Source of the DNA: Ipomoea triloba
Lineage: Eukaryota; Streptophyta; Magnoliopsida; Solanales; Convolvulaceae
Assembly (NCBI RefSeq): GCF_003576645.1
Contig: NC_044919.1
Location: 33,592,708 to 33,656,707, forward strand
Direction: 5' to 3'
Length of the DNA stretch: 64,000 nucleotides
Below, piece by piece: positions 11,172 through 23,081 of the stretch; positions within the stretch are counted from its first letter, which is position 1; each line of letters begins with the position of its first letter. Under the pieces are notes generated by a model. That model saw only the letters and a program-made list of their open reading frames with translations, did not search any database and was not told the origin of the DNA. The translations under genes were made by a program, and so were the position numbers.

Positions 11172-11261
11172 CTATTTTATTTTTACTTTTTACAGTCAAA
11201 CACATTGACTAATTTTCTATTTTATTTTTACTTTTTACAGTCAAACACATTGACTAATTTT
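11172..11261. repeat. 45-bp tandem duplication carrying paired W-boxes
   Basis: Two identical 45-bp units (11172-11216 and 11217-11261). Each contains AGTCAA-ACACA-TTGACT, two inverted TTGACT W-box cores with a 5-bp spacer. It lies about 530-620 bp upstream of the NRT2 start codon. Confidence 0.9.
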
Positions 11262-11681
11262 CTGACTGAATTGTAAGCACATAGCACCCCTATTAGGTGA
11301 GATTGAACTTTTGACTTTTGGTTAAGATAGATGAGTCCTTTCTATCAATCACACCCAAGTATATGCAGCATATATTGATTTAAAAAAGTAAGTTAAAATT
11401 GTTATTCATTTCATTTTATTCTAATAAACCAAAACATATTTACCATGCAGAGTTTTTTTTTTTTTTCTTTCTCAACTGCTTTCACTATATCAAACTCATA
11501 ACCTCTCAAATGAGAGAGTCACTTCCTTCGTGTTAACCACAAGGTCTTGGCCCAAAGTATATTAATTACCATTTCCCTATTTTTAGTGTGTGGAGTATTT
11601 TTCTAATATATATTTGCTGCTCCATGTGATGGCAACCTCAATGTTACGTGGGCACTTTAACAAGGTCAACTCTCTGAACAC

Positions 11682-11688
11682 TATAAAT
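11682..11688 (+). promoter_or_regulatory. TATA box of the NRT2 gene
   Basis: TATAAAT, 103 bases before the ATG, leaving a 5' UTR of about 70-75 bases. An ACGTGGG element lies about 35 bases further upstream. Confidence 0.65.
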
Positions 11689-11790
11689 CCCCTACCACCT
11701 TTCCCCTATGAAACACATACACACAACAACACCTTTCCCCTTTTTCAACACTACTTCTCCTAGAAGCTAGTAGAGAAAACCAAACCAAAA

Positions 11791-13398
11791 ATGGCAGACA
11801 TTGAAAGGTCTCTTGGAACCTCTGTGCATGGGTTAACCGGCAGAGAACAAACATTTGCTTTTTCTGTGGGTTCCCAAACTATTCCCAGTAACACAGCTAA
11901 ATTTGACTTACCGGTTGATTCTGAGCACAAGGCCAAAGCTTTGAAAATCTTCTCATTTGCTCAGCCCCACATGAGATCTTTCCACCTTGCATGGATCTCA
12001 TTCTTTACCTGCTTCATCTCCACCTTCGCCGCCGCCCCTCTCATCCCGGTCATCCGGGACAATCTCGATTTGACCCGATCCGACATCGGCAACGCCGGCG
12101 TCGCCTCCGTCTCCGGCAGCATATTCTCCCGCCTCGCCATGGGCTTCATCTGCGACCTCATCGGCCCGCGCTACGGCTGCGCCTTTCTTAACCTCATAAC
12201 CGCCCCCGTCGTTTTCTCCGTCGCGTTCGTCTCGTCCGCTCCGGGCTTCATCGCCGTCCGGTTCCTCATCGGATTCTCCCTGGCAACATTCGTGTCGTGC
12301 TCCTATTGGACCAGCACCATGTTCAACGGCAAAATTATCGGGCTGGTCAACGGCGTCTCCGCCGGGTGGGGTGATATGGGCGGCGGCGCTACTCAGCTCC
12401 TAATGCCTTTCCTCTTCCACGTCCTGAAACTCGCCGGAGCTACTCCTTTCACGGCGTGGCGTATCGCGTTTTTTATCCCCGGATGGCTCCATATTATCGT
12501 CGGGATTATGGTCTTGACCCTCGGCCAGGACTTGCCGGACGGGAACCTAAGTGCGTTACGGAAAAGCGGCGATGTAGTGAAAGATAAATTTTCTAAGGTT
12601 TTTTGGTACGCTGTGAGGAATTATAGGACGTGGGTTTTCTTCTTCGTGTACGGTTACTCCATGGGACTTCAGCTCTGTATAAACAATGTAATAACGGAAT
12701 ACTTTTACGACAAGTTTAGCCTTAAACTCCACACAGCCGGAATTATCGCCGCATCTTTCGGAATGGCCAACTTCTTTTCCCGCCCTTTTGGCGGTTACGC
12801 CTCCGATTTTTTCGCCGCGAAATTCGGGATGAGGGGGCGGTTATGGGTGCTCTGGATCCTCCAAACCCTAGGAGGAGCCTTCTGCATATGGCTAGGCCGA
12901 GCCGAATCGCTCCCTGTAGCCATTACCGCCATGGTTCTGTTCTCCATCGGAGCTCAGGCCGCGTGCGGGGCCACCTACGGAATCATCCCGTTCGTTTCCC
13001 GGCGATCACTGGGGCTGATCTCCGGGCTCACCGGCGCCGGAGGCAACTTCGGCGGCGGGTTAACGACGTTTCTGTTCTTCTCGAGCTCGAGATTCTCTAC
13101 TGCCACGGGGATAACGTGGATGGGGGTGATGGCCGTGGTTTGTACTCTCCCGGTGGCGTTCATCCATTTTCCGCAGTGGGGAAGCATGTTTTTTGCGGCG
13201 TCCGAGGACGAGAAACGCGACGAGGAATATTACTATGAAGGGGAATGGAATGAGGAGGAGAAGCTGAAGGGTTTGCACCAAGGAAGCGTTAAGTTTGCAG
13301 AGAACAGCCGGTCGGAACGTGGAAAGAAGAGAACGTCGGCGACAGTATCTGCCGCAGTTACTCCGCCTCAGGCCACTCCGATACACGGACAAGTTTAA
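11791..13398 (+). CDS. NRT2: High-affinity nitrate transporter, NRT2 family
   Basis: A 535-residue uninterrupted reading frame, the normal length for plant NRT2 proteins, which import nitrate with protons across the plasma membrane and usually need the partner NAR2/NRT3. It opens with the conserved plant NRT2 start ([28 protein letters not shown]) and has about 12 membrane segments. The major facilitator motif between helices 2 and 3 reads CDLIGPRYG (about residues 121-129). The two nitrate-signature glycine stretches are [12 protein letters not shown] (191-202) and [12 protein letters not shown]. The tail [14 protein letters not shown] contains the serine position that is phosphorylated in Arabidopsis NRT2.1. 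The central coding part is much more GC-rich than the flanks. Oddities: there is no intron, whereas some NRT2 genes have two, and the first signature has Asp195 where Asn is common. Which NRT2 subtype it is cannot be settled here. Confidence 0.95.
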   Translation: MADIERSLGTSVHGLTGREQTFAFSVGSQTIPSNTAKFDLPVDSEHKAKALKIFSFAQPHMRSFHLAWISFFTCFISTFAAAPLIPVIRDNLDLTRSDIGNAGVASVSGSIFSRLAMGFICDLIGPRYGCAFLNLITAPVVFSVAFVSSAPGFIAVRFLIGFSLATFVSCSYWTSTMFNGKIIGLVNGVSAGWGDMGGGATQLLMPFLFHVLKLAGATPFTAWRIAFFIPGWLHIIVGIMVLTLGQDLPDGNLSALRKSGDVVKDKFSKVFWYAVRNYRTWVFFFVYGYSMGLQLCINNVITEYFYDKFSLKLHTAGIIAASFGMANFFSRPFGGYASDFFAAKFGMRGRLWVLWILQTLGGAFCIWLGRAESLPVAITAMVLFSIGAQAACGATYGIIPFVSRRSLGLISGLTGAGGNFGGGLTTFLFFSSSRFSTATGITWMGVMAVVCTLPVAFIHFPQWGSMFFAASEDEKRDEEYYYEGEWNEEEKLKGLHQGSVKFAENSRSERGKKRTSATVSAAVTPPQATPIHGQV

Positions 13399-16300
13399 TC
13401 AATATAATATATGATGAATAAAACTCAAGAAATTCTTATTTCCAGTTACTTGGATTATGGAGTAGATGTCGTACGGAATATGATTGGTTGTAGTAGTTAC
13501 GTTGTACGTAGTATGGATGTATGATGACTGAATAACCATGATACCGTACGTACAAGTGTGTACCTTTGTCTTCTGTAACAAAATATATATAAAAATAATC
13601 AGTTTATCATTACTATATTTTGTGGAATTTATTATAATTTATTTTTAAGTTATAAATAAGATAGATAAAGAAGTGTTAGTAAGAACTAGCAGTAGACTTC
13701 TTCTCCCCTTTCTACTTTTTTCTCTCCTTTTGTTTGTACTTTCTTTGCATTCTGTTTTATAGAGACCAGGCGTAGGAAGGTGAGGTACATATTTCCCGGC
13801 ATGCGGAAAAAAATCTTTCAAAAGACGAGTAAGGGACGGGGAGAGGGAGGCTCTCGAAACTAAATGAGCCGAAAGAGCATGAGAATTAGCACCATTCATA
13901 CGAGTGTTTTTGTCGCTATAAACTCTGCTTGGTAAAAACATGAAGGATTTAATATAATAGCTTATTTTGAAAAGTTATTAAGTAACATTTCAATATAAGT
14001 TAGTAAGTATTTGCTTTTAAACTTAGCTTTTAGCTTTAAACTAGTTATGTATACCAAATAGAGCTCACACTATTTTCATAGTCTTTTAATTTTAATTTAG
14101 TCCATATATAACTCTTAGAAAGAAAAAAAAAAAAAGGTAATATTTAATTTTACGTAGAGATTTTTTTTTGCTCCCAGTATGACTTTGTATCTATATTTCA
14201 TAACATCTTATATGCTTAATACGGATTCATAATATTTATAATAAATTATATTAGTGATTTTTTCGTGGGTGTGTAATATACATAAAAAATATGATAATCA
14301 AATTAATTTTAATAATATGTAATGTATTAAAAAATTTGGACATAAAAATCTTATTGATTGTTTTTTGCTCCAAAAGCCACACAAACTGGATAGGAATATA
14401 GAAATATAAATACAACTGGCCTGAACACTGAATACTTAATTTCTGTTTAATTAATACCAATAATATATTACTATAATAATCAGAACACAAATCCCCATAC
14501 ACAAAAATTAAATACTAATCTTGGTCAACGGTGGAGGGCATCAAAGCATCAAACCGTACGACATTAGATTATTTGAGATTTCTGGTCATCCGTACTTATT
14601 TAGTACTTTTCGTGGTTAGTACTGGTTATCAAATTAGGTCTAGATTCCTCCTTTGTCTCACCATCAACTTATATATGTTACCTCTGATCTGTCACATTTT
14701 ATACTACTTAAATGGTTACTTTTATTAAAATTTTAATATCCTAATTTTATTTTTAAATTTAAAAATTAAACATTACCCTCTTTTTTTTTTCAAGAATCAC
14801 ATATTACAGTATTTTAAAAAAAATGTTTAATGTAACAATAGGAATTAAATTGGGTTGACATTCAAATAATAAAATTGGGTTAAATAACTATTTTTTGAGA
14901 AATTCCCAAGTTGTTTCACATTTCAAATATTTATATTATTATTTTTTTTTGGAAATTTCCAAGTTGTTTCACATTTCAAATTCTTGGATTTCTGATCTGA
15001 CTTTTGTTTAGAAGTCAATGCTTTTGTTGCTGGCCACCTTAATTTTCAAATGATTATTAGCTCCCAGTATGACTTTATAACAGCTAGCAGGTGGTGGGCG
15101 TTAGGATTAGTTAGTTTTGTTAAGTTGTTACAATAATATTGATTTTATCGTCTGATCTGATAGATGATAAGCATGGACTTTGATCACACTACACCTATGA
15201 CCTATCCCTACTCGTGTGTAATGTTGACGGCAAACAAGTCAATCAAAACACCCAATACATAAATACTACTTGGTTCTAAACTTCTAATTACTATAAGATT
15301 AGTTATAATCTTACGATTATTATTGTGTATTGTTCAATGATAGATAATTGTATCGATAGGTTGGAGTGTAACTATGACGAAATGTTGGATTTGATCGATA
15401 GGTACGGTTGGTTTAAGATGACAAAATGGATTTGAAGATAACAAGTTGAGTTAGGGGTGAAGTGGAGCTCGTGGGAGATTAGTTGAGGCACGAGGATCTA
15501 CTAGATCAAGCTAGAAGGCTAGTGCAATGTTGGTAGGGGCGGAGAATTGAAGAAATGAATTGTTTGAGTTCTAAATTCCTAATTAGTTAGGCTATCCATA
15601 TGTTACATCACAAAATTTACAATTATACACCATTTACTCTTCATCTATGCATTTACTCATAAGCTAATTTTCGATTTTGTCTTCAACTCGAAAAAACCTA
15701 GCTACTATGCCCGCAACTTGTTTAGTTTAATCTCGTGAGTCGACTCTAAAAATAAAAAAGCTTTAGCAGCCATTTTCAAAACGGAAGGAAATCTTAAAAT
15801 ATGGATTAGATGAAAGTACAAACAAGTTGAACAGTGAAGAGATAAGATATGAAAAGCAAGAAGGCAAGCAAAGGCACATGCATCATATGATGCACGCCTG
15901 ATAAGTTGACCGCGTAGCTTACAACTCAATCAAAGCCGCCATTGATGCCCTGCACTAATAGCTCCCATAGAGTCAAACAACGCCTCCCAGTCCCAGAGAC
16001 TTAAATTATAATTTTAAGGATAAACGATGGCGCCTATCCGACGTATACAGTGAAGCGCTTATTCATGCCTGCGTGTATCAGATCATGAGAGAGAGAGAGA
16101 AAAAGAGTAAATATAAACTATATAATAAGCATAAAAGAATGGAAGAACAGCGGTAGTTAGCATTTAGAAATGATTCCTGGATTTAAAATAATGGCAATAT
16201 GATTTGCTGTGTGCACAAACTCCGCCTAATCCTACGCGAACCCATGTCTGGTGTTACATGAAAACATTAAACAACCATGCAAGTTGAGCTAATAAATAAT

Positions 16301-16707
16301 CAAAATATCGATCATGTGCTCGTTTTAATTGTATGTCAGCAGATGAGATGAATAGAAAACAGAAATCTGAAATCTCAATCAGGCTGCTTAATTACACGAG
16401 CTCAAGGACCGATCGAGTATATGCACAAGTGTTTCAGAGTGTTTATCTGTCCTCATACCTATTGTTTATGCATTCATTTCCTCATCTGCTAATTGGAATC
16501 AAAACTTAAAGAACTGAGCATGCAACTTCGGCTGCTCTGACTAGCTAGCTAGCATACTGACAAATTAAAAAACGAAATTCGATGCACATGTATGGATGTG
16601 TAATATTTAGGATGTAAGTACAAAGAGGGATCAGGATTCAGTTCTTACGTACTGCCCATAGATTCCAATTGCATCGTTCTTGTGTTGTTGAAGATAAAGG
16701 CATGTAA
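13399..16707. other. Intergenic stretch between NRT2 and the DnaJ-type gene
   Basis: No supported gene. The minus-strand ORF at 13645-13941 has no recognisable domain. A tandem duplication lies at 14901-14982, a CTCCCAGTATGACTTT motif occurs at about 14171 and again at about 15061, and a short GA repeat is near 16086. Confidence 0.5.
14901..14982. repeat. Short direct duplication
   Basis: Two copies of a 30-bp segment around CCAAGTTGTTTCACATTTCA, separated by a T-rich spacer. Confidence 0.8.
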
Positions 16708-19654
16708 TTACAAACTAATCTTCCCAATGCCCGAGCATAAACTACAAGAACGGGACGCATTGCACTTGGTGCAGTAGCTCCACTTTTTGGGAAGCCTGTT
16801 GAGATGTTAGTTATAGATACGTTCGTATAAGTTTACACTTTAAAGAGATAACGCAACTGGTTTCAAGAATACGACGAGGTGGAAGATTTACCCTGCAGTA
16901 TATCTGGTTGCAGCGTTCTTTGACATCATTCTTGCCCTTTCAGCACTTTCATCAGACAGCTTTTTCGGTACAAACCCTTCACCATTGCACTCTGGACAAA
17001 TGCCAGAGCCACCGCAATCTTCACAAATCTTCGTTGGGGCCTGTCTATTGAACACATTAGTACTAGAGAAAATCATTTCGGTAGAATGGGTAAGCATTAC
17101 ATCCAAGAATAAAGAAACTATTCTGTTTCTAAGGAGGTCACCAAATTTTTCTTCATTATTCCATTAAAAACCAAATGGTTATACACAACTAGTGAACATT
17201 ACTACGCCTACAAACAAAACCAATATCTTAGTGATCATTGCATATTTGTCCTTTTTCATTTCTGAAACAGATCAATGTTCCACTCAAACTGGAGCATATA
17301 ACTGGCAAGGCTAAATATTTTTTCAATATGCAGTCAACTAGAAGAATGTCCACTCTAGGAAAACATTTAATTGGATACGGTTATTCAAATTTTCTTCTCA
17401 TGAATAATGATATGCAGCATATATATTATCAACACAAAATTATCATATTAAGCTTACAGTAGTTGAAGACCAAATTGATAATTTTGCGATAGTCAAGGGG
17501 CGATTTTGGTTATTAACTCTCTAGTAATTTATTTGCAGTTTTCAGGTGCACCTCAATTTCTGCAGAAGCTTTGGTCCTTCTTACGAGCAGAGTAGCAGCC
17601 GCCCCAACTACTGTGGCAGCAACTGCAATAGAGGCTGCTGTTTCTGGTAATGCAGAAGAGATTTTCAGTTTTTTTCCCACTTGAGCTTTTGACTTCTTGG
17701 CATTAGGGGAACCAATGCTTCTATGGAATGAGTAAGAATCGCTGCACTTGGATGCCCTAGCTGCAATAGAGATTAAAATTAAGAGTGGGCAAGTGGGTTT
17801 GATAAACTACTAACTTGAGCAGCTTTTTATACACTTATCTGAACTTGCTATACAGTACAAAATCCAAAATTATCTAAGGGGTAGTTTGACCAAGCTGAGT
17901 AGTTGTAAGCGCTTGGTATCAGAGCAGTTACACCTTCGCTACTAGCTATAGCTTTTGGCGTAGTTGTAAGCGCTTAATCCTGAAAGCTAGTCTGTGTTAA
18001 CTACTGTATTCAATTCCTACCTGAAGATAACCAATGCATGCTTTTTTAATCAACTTCCACGCCGCAAAACAAGAAGGTTCAACCAAAGTCATTCTTTTTT
18101 AGTACATCACAGTCGGTCCTCATGTGCACATCTTTATTATATTGAGCAATGAGTTTGGTAATTTTCAGTTTCTCTGACAACACCAAACAATTTTCTATAT
18201 ACAAATATCCTAAAACTTGTCATGTAAGTCTCACTCATTAACCTACTTACATTCCAAAAACATAAGGTAAGACTTAAGAGCCCCATTTCACGGTTGCACT
18301 TACAGCCAGTACAACCTTTTATACAGGATATTTACTTGCTCCAAAAACATTTATGTACCACAACTTTCACAAAACAATCAAAGTTAAAATAAACAGTCCA
18401 CTAAATACAATATGGCTAGTGTCTGAGTTTACTGAATTTGATTACCCCTAGTTACCCTTTGCTTTCCAACTGCCAACTTTTAATGGGAACTAATCTAACA
18501 GTCCCGGCCAGCCTGTGCCCCTGCTCTGCCATAAGAGATGACCCATATTCTTAATGCAGGTTGCGGAACCTTTTATTTCCCCACTTAAATTGCAATTACT
18601 ATGCACACTGAATTCTTTATGGGCAAACCCTCTTAAACCTTAGGACAATGGACCTGTAATATCAATTTCACACTGAATTCTATAGGACAAACTCCTCAAA
18701 TCACTTGGGCAATTTCAAGGTCAATATTAATAAGCAGACTACCAAGTGTTGGTTAAAAGCTACATTTCAACCGCTTCTTTTTGCATTAATAAATCTCTTT
18801 TACATTGCTTCCAACTCTGCAAGAATCCCAAGGCGCATTTCTCATAAGCCGTGAGTTAACTGAAGCCAATACAAACAAGTAGCTTTTTATCTTTCCAGTC
18901 AGCTTATCGTATTTGACTATTTGTTAAGCAACTAGATTGTGAAGCTGATTCAATTTATAATAGCTTGGGTAAGATGAAAGTGAAAATGAGCAGTCCACTA
19001 AATACAGTTGATCTAACTGGTGAGTTTACCGAATTTGATTACTCTCAGTTACCCTTTGGAACCCAGTAACTCTGAGCACCAAAAGGAACCAAAAAGTAAG
19101 AAACCAGTGTTACTAACAGTTCAAGTTTTGACTTTTAATGGGAATTCTTGAACTACCTGGAAACTAATCTAACAACTAACAACCCTTGCCAACTCTGCCA
19201 TGAAAGATGACCCCATATTCTTAATGGGTAACCTTCTATTTTCCCACTTAAATTGCAAGTGCTAGACATGAAATTTTCACCAATATCCACTAAATTCTAT
19301 ATGGACAAACCCCTTAAATCATCTAGGCTATAACCTTTAACATCAAGCCACACAGCATTCTATAGGGACAACCTCCTTAAACCACATGAGCAATACCCTT
19401 TAATATCAATATTAATACACAGACTACCCAAGTGTTCCTTAAAAACTACATTTCAACCACCTTTTTGCATTAATAATCTCTTTTATACAAGGAAATTGCA
19501 AGGATAGAAGAATAAAAATGCAATTTTTAGCACAAAAGTTTCAGACTTTACATATAATTAAAAGAAAGGGAAGTGAAAAGGGCTGAGGGTATACAGTCTT
19601 ACCTGTATTAAAGAAGACAAAATGTGGAGAAAGAGCCTGCAATCTTAGCTCCAT
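16708..19654 (-). CDS. Small DnaJ-type cysteine-rich (zinc-binding) protein, probably plastidial
   Basis: Four exons on the minus strand: 19603-19654, 17552-17760, 16892-17040 and 16708-16795, all with GT-AG introns and consistent phase, giving 165 residues. Residues 1-55 are Ser/Lys-rich with few acidic residues and look like a transit peptide. An alanine-rich hydrophobic segment (about 59-77) could cross a membrane. The C-terminal half has four CxxC motifs: CEDC (93-96), CPEC (102-105), CTKC (145-148) and CSLC (154-157), with GGSG and NGEG turns as in the zinc domain of DnaJ; there is no J domain. The LPKKWSYCTKC block is typical of a small plant family of such proteins. By analogy with BSD2-like proteins it may act as a chaperone or redox helper in the plastid; this is inference. 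Intron 1 is about 1.8 kb and holds repeats. The start was chosen because it is the first Met giving a long open first exon that splices in frame. Confidence 0.82.
17914..17926 (+). other. Copia-type primer-binding-like motif
   Basis: TGGTATCAGAGCA matches the initiator-tRNA-Met primer site of Copia elements. It sits between two TAGTTGTAAGCGCTT copies (about 17900 and 17960) in intron 1 of the DnaJ-type gene. No LTR ends are seen, so it may be chance or a remnant. Confidence 0.3.
18375..19490. repeat. Diverged tandem duplication inside an intron
   Basis: Segments at about 18375-18808 and 18970-19490 match in order: CAGTCCACTAAATACA, TTTTAATGGGAA, GATGACCC(C)ATATTCTTAATG, TTCCCACTTAAATTGCAA and TTTTTGCATTAATAA. 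They flank the CDC48-like piece at 18801-18966. Confidence 0.7.
18801..18966 (-). repeat. CDC48-intron-like segment within another gene's intron
   Basis: This stretch aligns by eye with 25090-25232, the exon 8 acceptor and start of intron 7 (reading on the + strand) of the CDC48 gene. Shared blocks are CTCTGCAAGAAT, CCAAGG, CATTTCTCATAAG followed by CGTGAGTTAAC, and a weaker match down to ATTCAATT...ATAGCTT. Orientation relative to its host gene is the same as in CDC48. Confidence 0.6.
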
Positions 19655-20024
19655 TTCTTGTAAATTGGAATGAAATTCCGGGATTACTTTAGCGTTAGAG
19701 CCTCTGCGGCTGTGGTGCGACTGTCTCAGTAGAGCACTTCAGCCTTGTCAGCATTACTGAAAACTATGATAAGATATTAAAAAATCTGTTCTTTTCTTCC
19801 ATTTGTTCTAAGAAAGGCACACAAGGCAATTTTCTCATCGATAGATTTTCGTAAATAAAAATAAATAAGATATTAAATTATATAAAATCTTTTGGCCTTT
19901 TTAAATCTAAGTTAATTTTTTTATATTTTTATTTTTTCATTTATATTTTACTTAGGCTGTAGTGTGTGCTTATAAATTTTATTTTAAAAAAATGTAAATT
20001 AAAACAACATTAAACAACAGAAAA

Positions 20025-20797
20025 ATGGTTAAATATGCCCCTAAACTTTACACAAAAAGTCAATCAAGCATCTAAACTTTTAAAAAATGCAATTAAACCC
20101 AACATATCAAATTGATTCAATGAAACCCAAGAATCGGTAAATGACATGTTATTACATGTCATTTAATTTCCGGCGACGACCAACGCCATCTTCGGCGGAA
20201 GGCTACCAAAAGGTCGTCTTCTCCTGGAGAAGGTGACCGGAAATGGCACCTTCTCTCGAGAAGGCGACCTCAGGTCGCATTCTCCGGCGAGAAGGCGACT
20301 TTTTGGGCACCTTTCGTCGGAGATGGCGATTGAGTTGTCACCGGAAATTAAATAACCTGTGATCATTTGCCAATTTTACCGGTTTTTAACATATTGTCAA
20401 ATTTATTTTTTTAAAGAAATAATTTTAAATAAAACAATTCTTTAAAAAAAAAAAAACATTTCGTCTCCTGCCAAAGACGAAGAGACCGTCGTCTCCAAGG
20501 CTAGAGACGAAGGTCCATTCGCCTCCAATGCCGGGGACAAAGGTCCCTTCATCTCTAGTGTCAGAGACTATGTTTTTTTTTTTTAATTTATTTAATTTTT
20601 TATTTAAATTATTTTTAAAAGATATTTTTAAATTTGATAACCTGTTGGCTACTTGGCTGTTAAAAACTGACAAAATTGATAAATTAGACTAATTGCAAGA
20701 AATGAGCTAATTTAAAGACTCAATTGTAATTTTTTTAAGTTCAGTGACCTAATTGCATTGTCATGTGCATTTCGGTAGTCTATTTTGACCCTTATTC
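20025..20797. mobile_element. Degenerate foldback MULE-like element, possibly nested
   Basis: The left end reads ATGGTTAAATATGCCCCTAAAC and the right end, inverted, GGGTCAAAATAGAC, resembling the ends of the other foldbacks. An inner pair (around 20130-20185 and 20335-20385) shares ACCGGT and ATTTAATTTCCGG(C/T)GAC in inverted form, and a second inverted pair of T/A-rich arms spans about 20385-20650 around a GTCTC/GAGAC-rich centre. The core at 20160-20340 is rich in GAAGGCGACC-type motifs. Most likely two overlapping or nested insertions; boundaries are approximate. Confidence 0.55.
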
Positions 20798-20799
20798 CT

Positions 20800-22640
20800 A
20801 TAATATATTTGCAACTATGATAGCATCATTGGCACATTAAATGAGTTTTCACAAGTTTAGTTTGAACAATAATTATTGGCATTCATTGTGGAGCTCAACT
20901 CGGGTACACACATTTGGTCATTTGGTTATATGCAATATAATATAATGCTGAAGTGTGTCTCCCCACACGTACGGACACCGCCAAACTATTTGCATTGCTA
21001 AGTGAATTAAGGTAAGCAGGTAAATAAATGGAAGTATTTAAGAAGAACAGATGGAATATTAATCCCAGAAAACAGCGCAGCAAGCAGCTTCAATTCGTGT
21101 ATGTACGTTAGCCATGGCAGATGAGATCAGAAACGGGTGAGGCGAGTTGGTTGTAGTTACAACATTAATTTAAGGACGGAAGGCGGCTTGTGATGTGAAA
21201 AAGCATGCACGTGCATTATATTATTAATTTGTACATCAGATTTCGTAATGCATCTTGCAGCTCATCTACCTTCATTTCTGGGTAAATCTCAAAATCGAGA
21301 GACAGGGTGTTGAATTTGACCTCTCAAGCCTCCGCTCAACAATTATCTAGTCACTGGATACTGGACTTAACCTTGGGTATTATAATTTGCAACAGTGGAT
21401 AGGCTTGAAAATTTGTGATTTGATTTTTGAATGCTTGAAATCTTGTATTATAGTTTATTTTATTTTTTAGACTTAAAATCCGCAATCTTATCCGCATCTA
21501 ATCCGTTAATATCCGCTATTAACGGATTGAATTAGATGTGAATGGGAATGAGATTTTTCAAATCTACCTTTAACAGATTGGATGTGAATTTACCTCAAAT
21601 CTGTTCCACACTTACCCGGCCGGACGATGTCATTGTTAATAACTAAGTATTTATATGTTTTGTTGTAGTTGCATGCATGTAACGTACGATAATAATAATA
21701 ATAGAGTTGAAGCTAGCATTGAGTATTAGTAGGAAGTGGTTGATAGGGTGGATGTTTTTGGACGTTAGTTTGTTGCTGTCCAAGAAATTAAAAGCAGTAA
21801 TGGCTCATTAAACATCCATTAATTCTTTGCTTGAAATGTGTCATGCATATACGCATCTACTCTTCTCAACTTAATAATGTTGAGATACCGTACATACATC
21901 TCTATATATACTTTTTTTTAACCAAATACTAGCCATCCTTCTTAAATCCTAGTTTTTTTTTTTTGTTTTTTGGAATAAGCATCAAATTAATTATCTAGTT
22001 AGACACGAAAATACAATTAGGCTATAAGTTCAAAACAATTACTTGATATAGGTCATTTTATCCTCTCAATTAATTTTTCTTGGGACGGAAGGACATGCTC
22101 ACATGTCACAAGGAGCCAACGCAAATTTTTCATAGGGGTGGAGGACCATAGCTCACAATGCAAGGAGCCCATCACAAATTTAACCTGAACTGGGAGGGCA
22201 AATAACCTGTACTCACAAAAAACACACCATATTAAGTGTAACTCTCACACTAAAGTTATCAAAGTTATTGTATCTTTACTTACAAATTAATTGAGTTGCC
22301 CTACACAAGCATATTAACTTACTGTAATTATTTTGGAGGGGTTATATTTATATAATATGTGTATGTGGAAAATGGGAAATAAAGCTAGGCAGGAGAGAAA
22401 AATAAATGAATTAAATTCAATGACAGAACTTCACGAGCAACCTCACCTTCCCTCTGATGGGCACAGTCAAAATTCAAAAAGACACCACCCTCCATCCACC
22501 TCACCTCACCCGGCCCATGATCTCTATTCACTATTCATTATCATAGTACTGTCCCAATTACCACGAACCCCTTCCCCCCTCTATTCTCTCCACTGCGCTA
22601 GCTAGCAATGAGCTGGGCCATAACACCTCCCCGCCTGCAT
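20800..22640. other. Intergenic stretch upstream of the peptide gene
   Basis: No supported ORF. A local inverted stretch near 21480-21560 centres on TCCGTTAATATCCGCTATTAACGGA-type sequence. The last part is presumably the promoter of the gene at 22758. Confidence 0.5.
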
Positions 22641-22651
22641 GCTCACGAGAC

Positions 22652-22658
22652 TATTTAA
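22652..22658 (+). promoter_or_regulatory. TATA-like box of the secreted-peptide gene
   Basis: TATTTAA, about 100 bases upstream of the ATG at 22758, followed by a pyrimidine-rich leader. Confidence 0.45.
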
Positions 22659-22757
22659 CTTCAATTCCCCTCTTCTCCTTCCTTATAACCATTGCACCTC
22701 ACCTCTCTTTTTCCCTAACATACACATAGAGAGATCAGATCGACAAACTATCCTATC

Positions 22758-23081
22758 ATGTCTACTTCTTTGAGCAAACTGGTTTTTTGGTGCATTTTGG
22801 TGTGTGCGGTGTTGTTGCATGAAACCACGGTGGCTATTCGGGATGTTCCCACTACGAGTTCTCCGTCTAGGGCAACAGAGGATTCCGTGGCTGGTGGTGC
22901 AGAGTATGTGACGCTGAAGCCACATTTGAGGAACAAGCGCCCACTGTTTCATGGGAAGGAGATAAAGAATTGTCTGCCCAAGGGGTTTAGGCATGCTTCT
23001 GCGCCTAGTCGTTACGTTAACTATCACATTTTTGGGTCTCTGGATTGCTCTCCTGATACTCATCGTGCCAACAAACCGTAA
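22758..23081 (+). CDS. Small secreted peptide precursor, IDA-like in its motif
   Basis: A 107-residue single-exon ORF. Residues 1-27 form a classical signal peptide (hydrophobic LVFWCILVCAVLL core, then a small-residue cleavage region before RDVP). The middle is variable and Ser/Thr/Pro-rich; the C-terminal part is basic and contains LPKGFRHASAPSRYVNYH, then a short tail. LPKG followed by SAPS-(K/R)-x-x-N is reminiscent of the IDA/IDL abscission peptides (LPKG...SAPSKRHN), but the central PIPP is replaced. Two cysteines (in KNC and LDC) flank the motif. A promoter-like TATTTAA lies 100 bases upstream. It is most likely a processed apoplastic signal; receptor and role are unknown, and assignment to the IDA-like group is inference. 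Confidence 0.72.
   Translation: MSTSLSKLVFWCILVCAVLLHETTVAIRDVPTTSSPSRATEDSVAGGAEYVTLKPHLRNKRPLFHGKEIKNCLPKGFRHASAPSRYVNYHIFGSLDCSPDTHRANKP

Noticed and set aside
13645..13941. 98-residue minus-strand ORF with basic, Ser-rich protein
   Set aside because: No domain, signal or homologue recognised, no promoter; likely chance.
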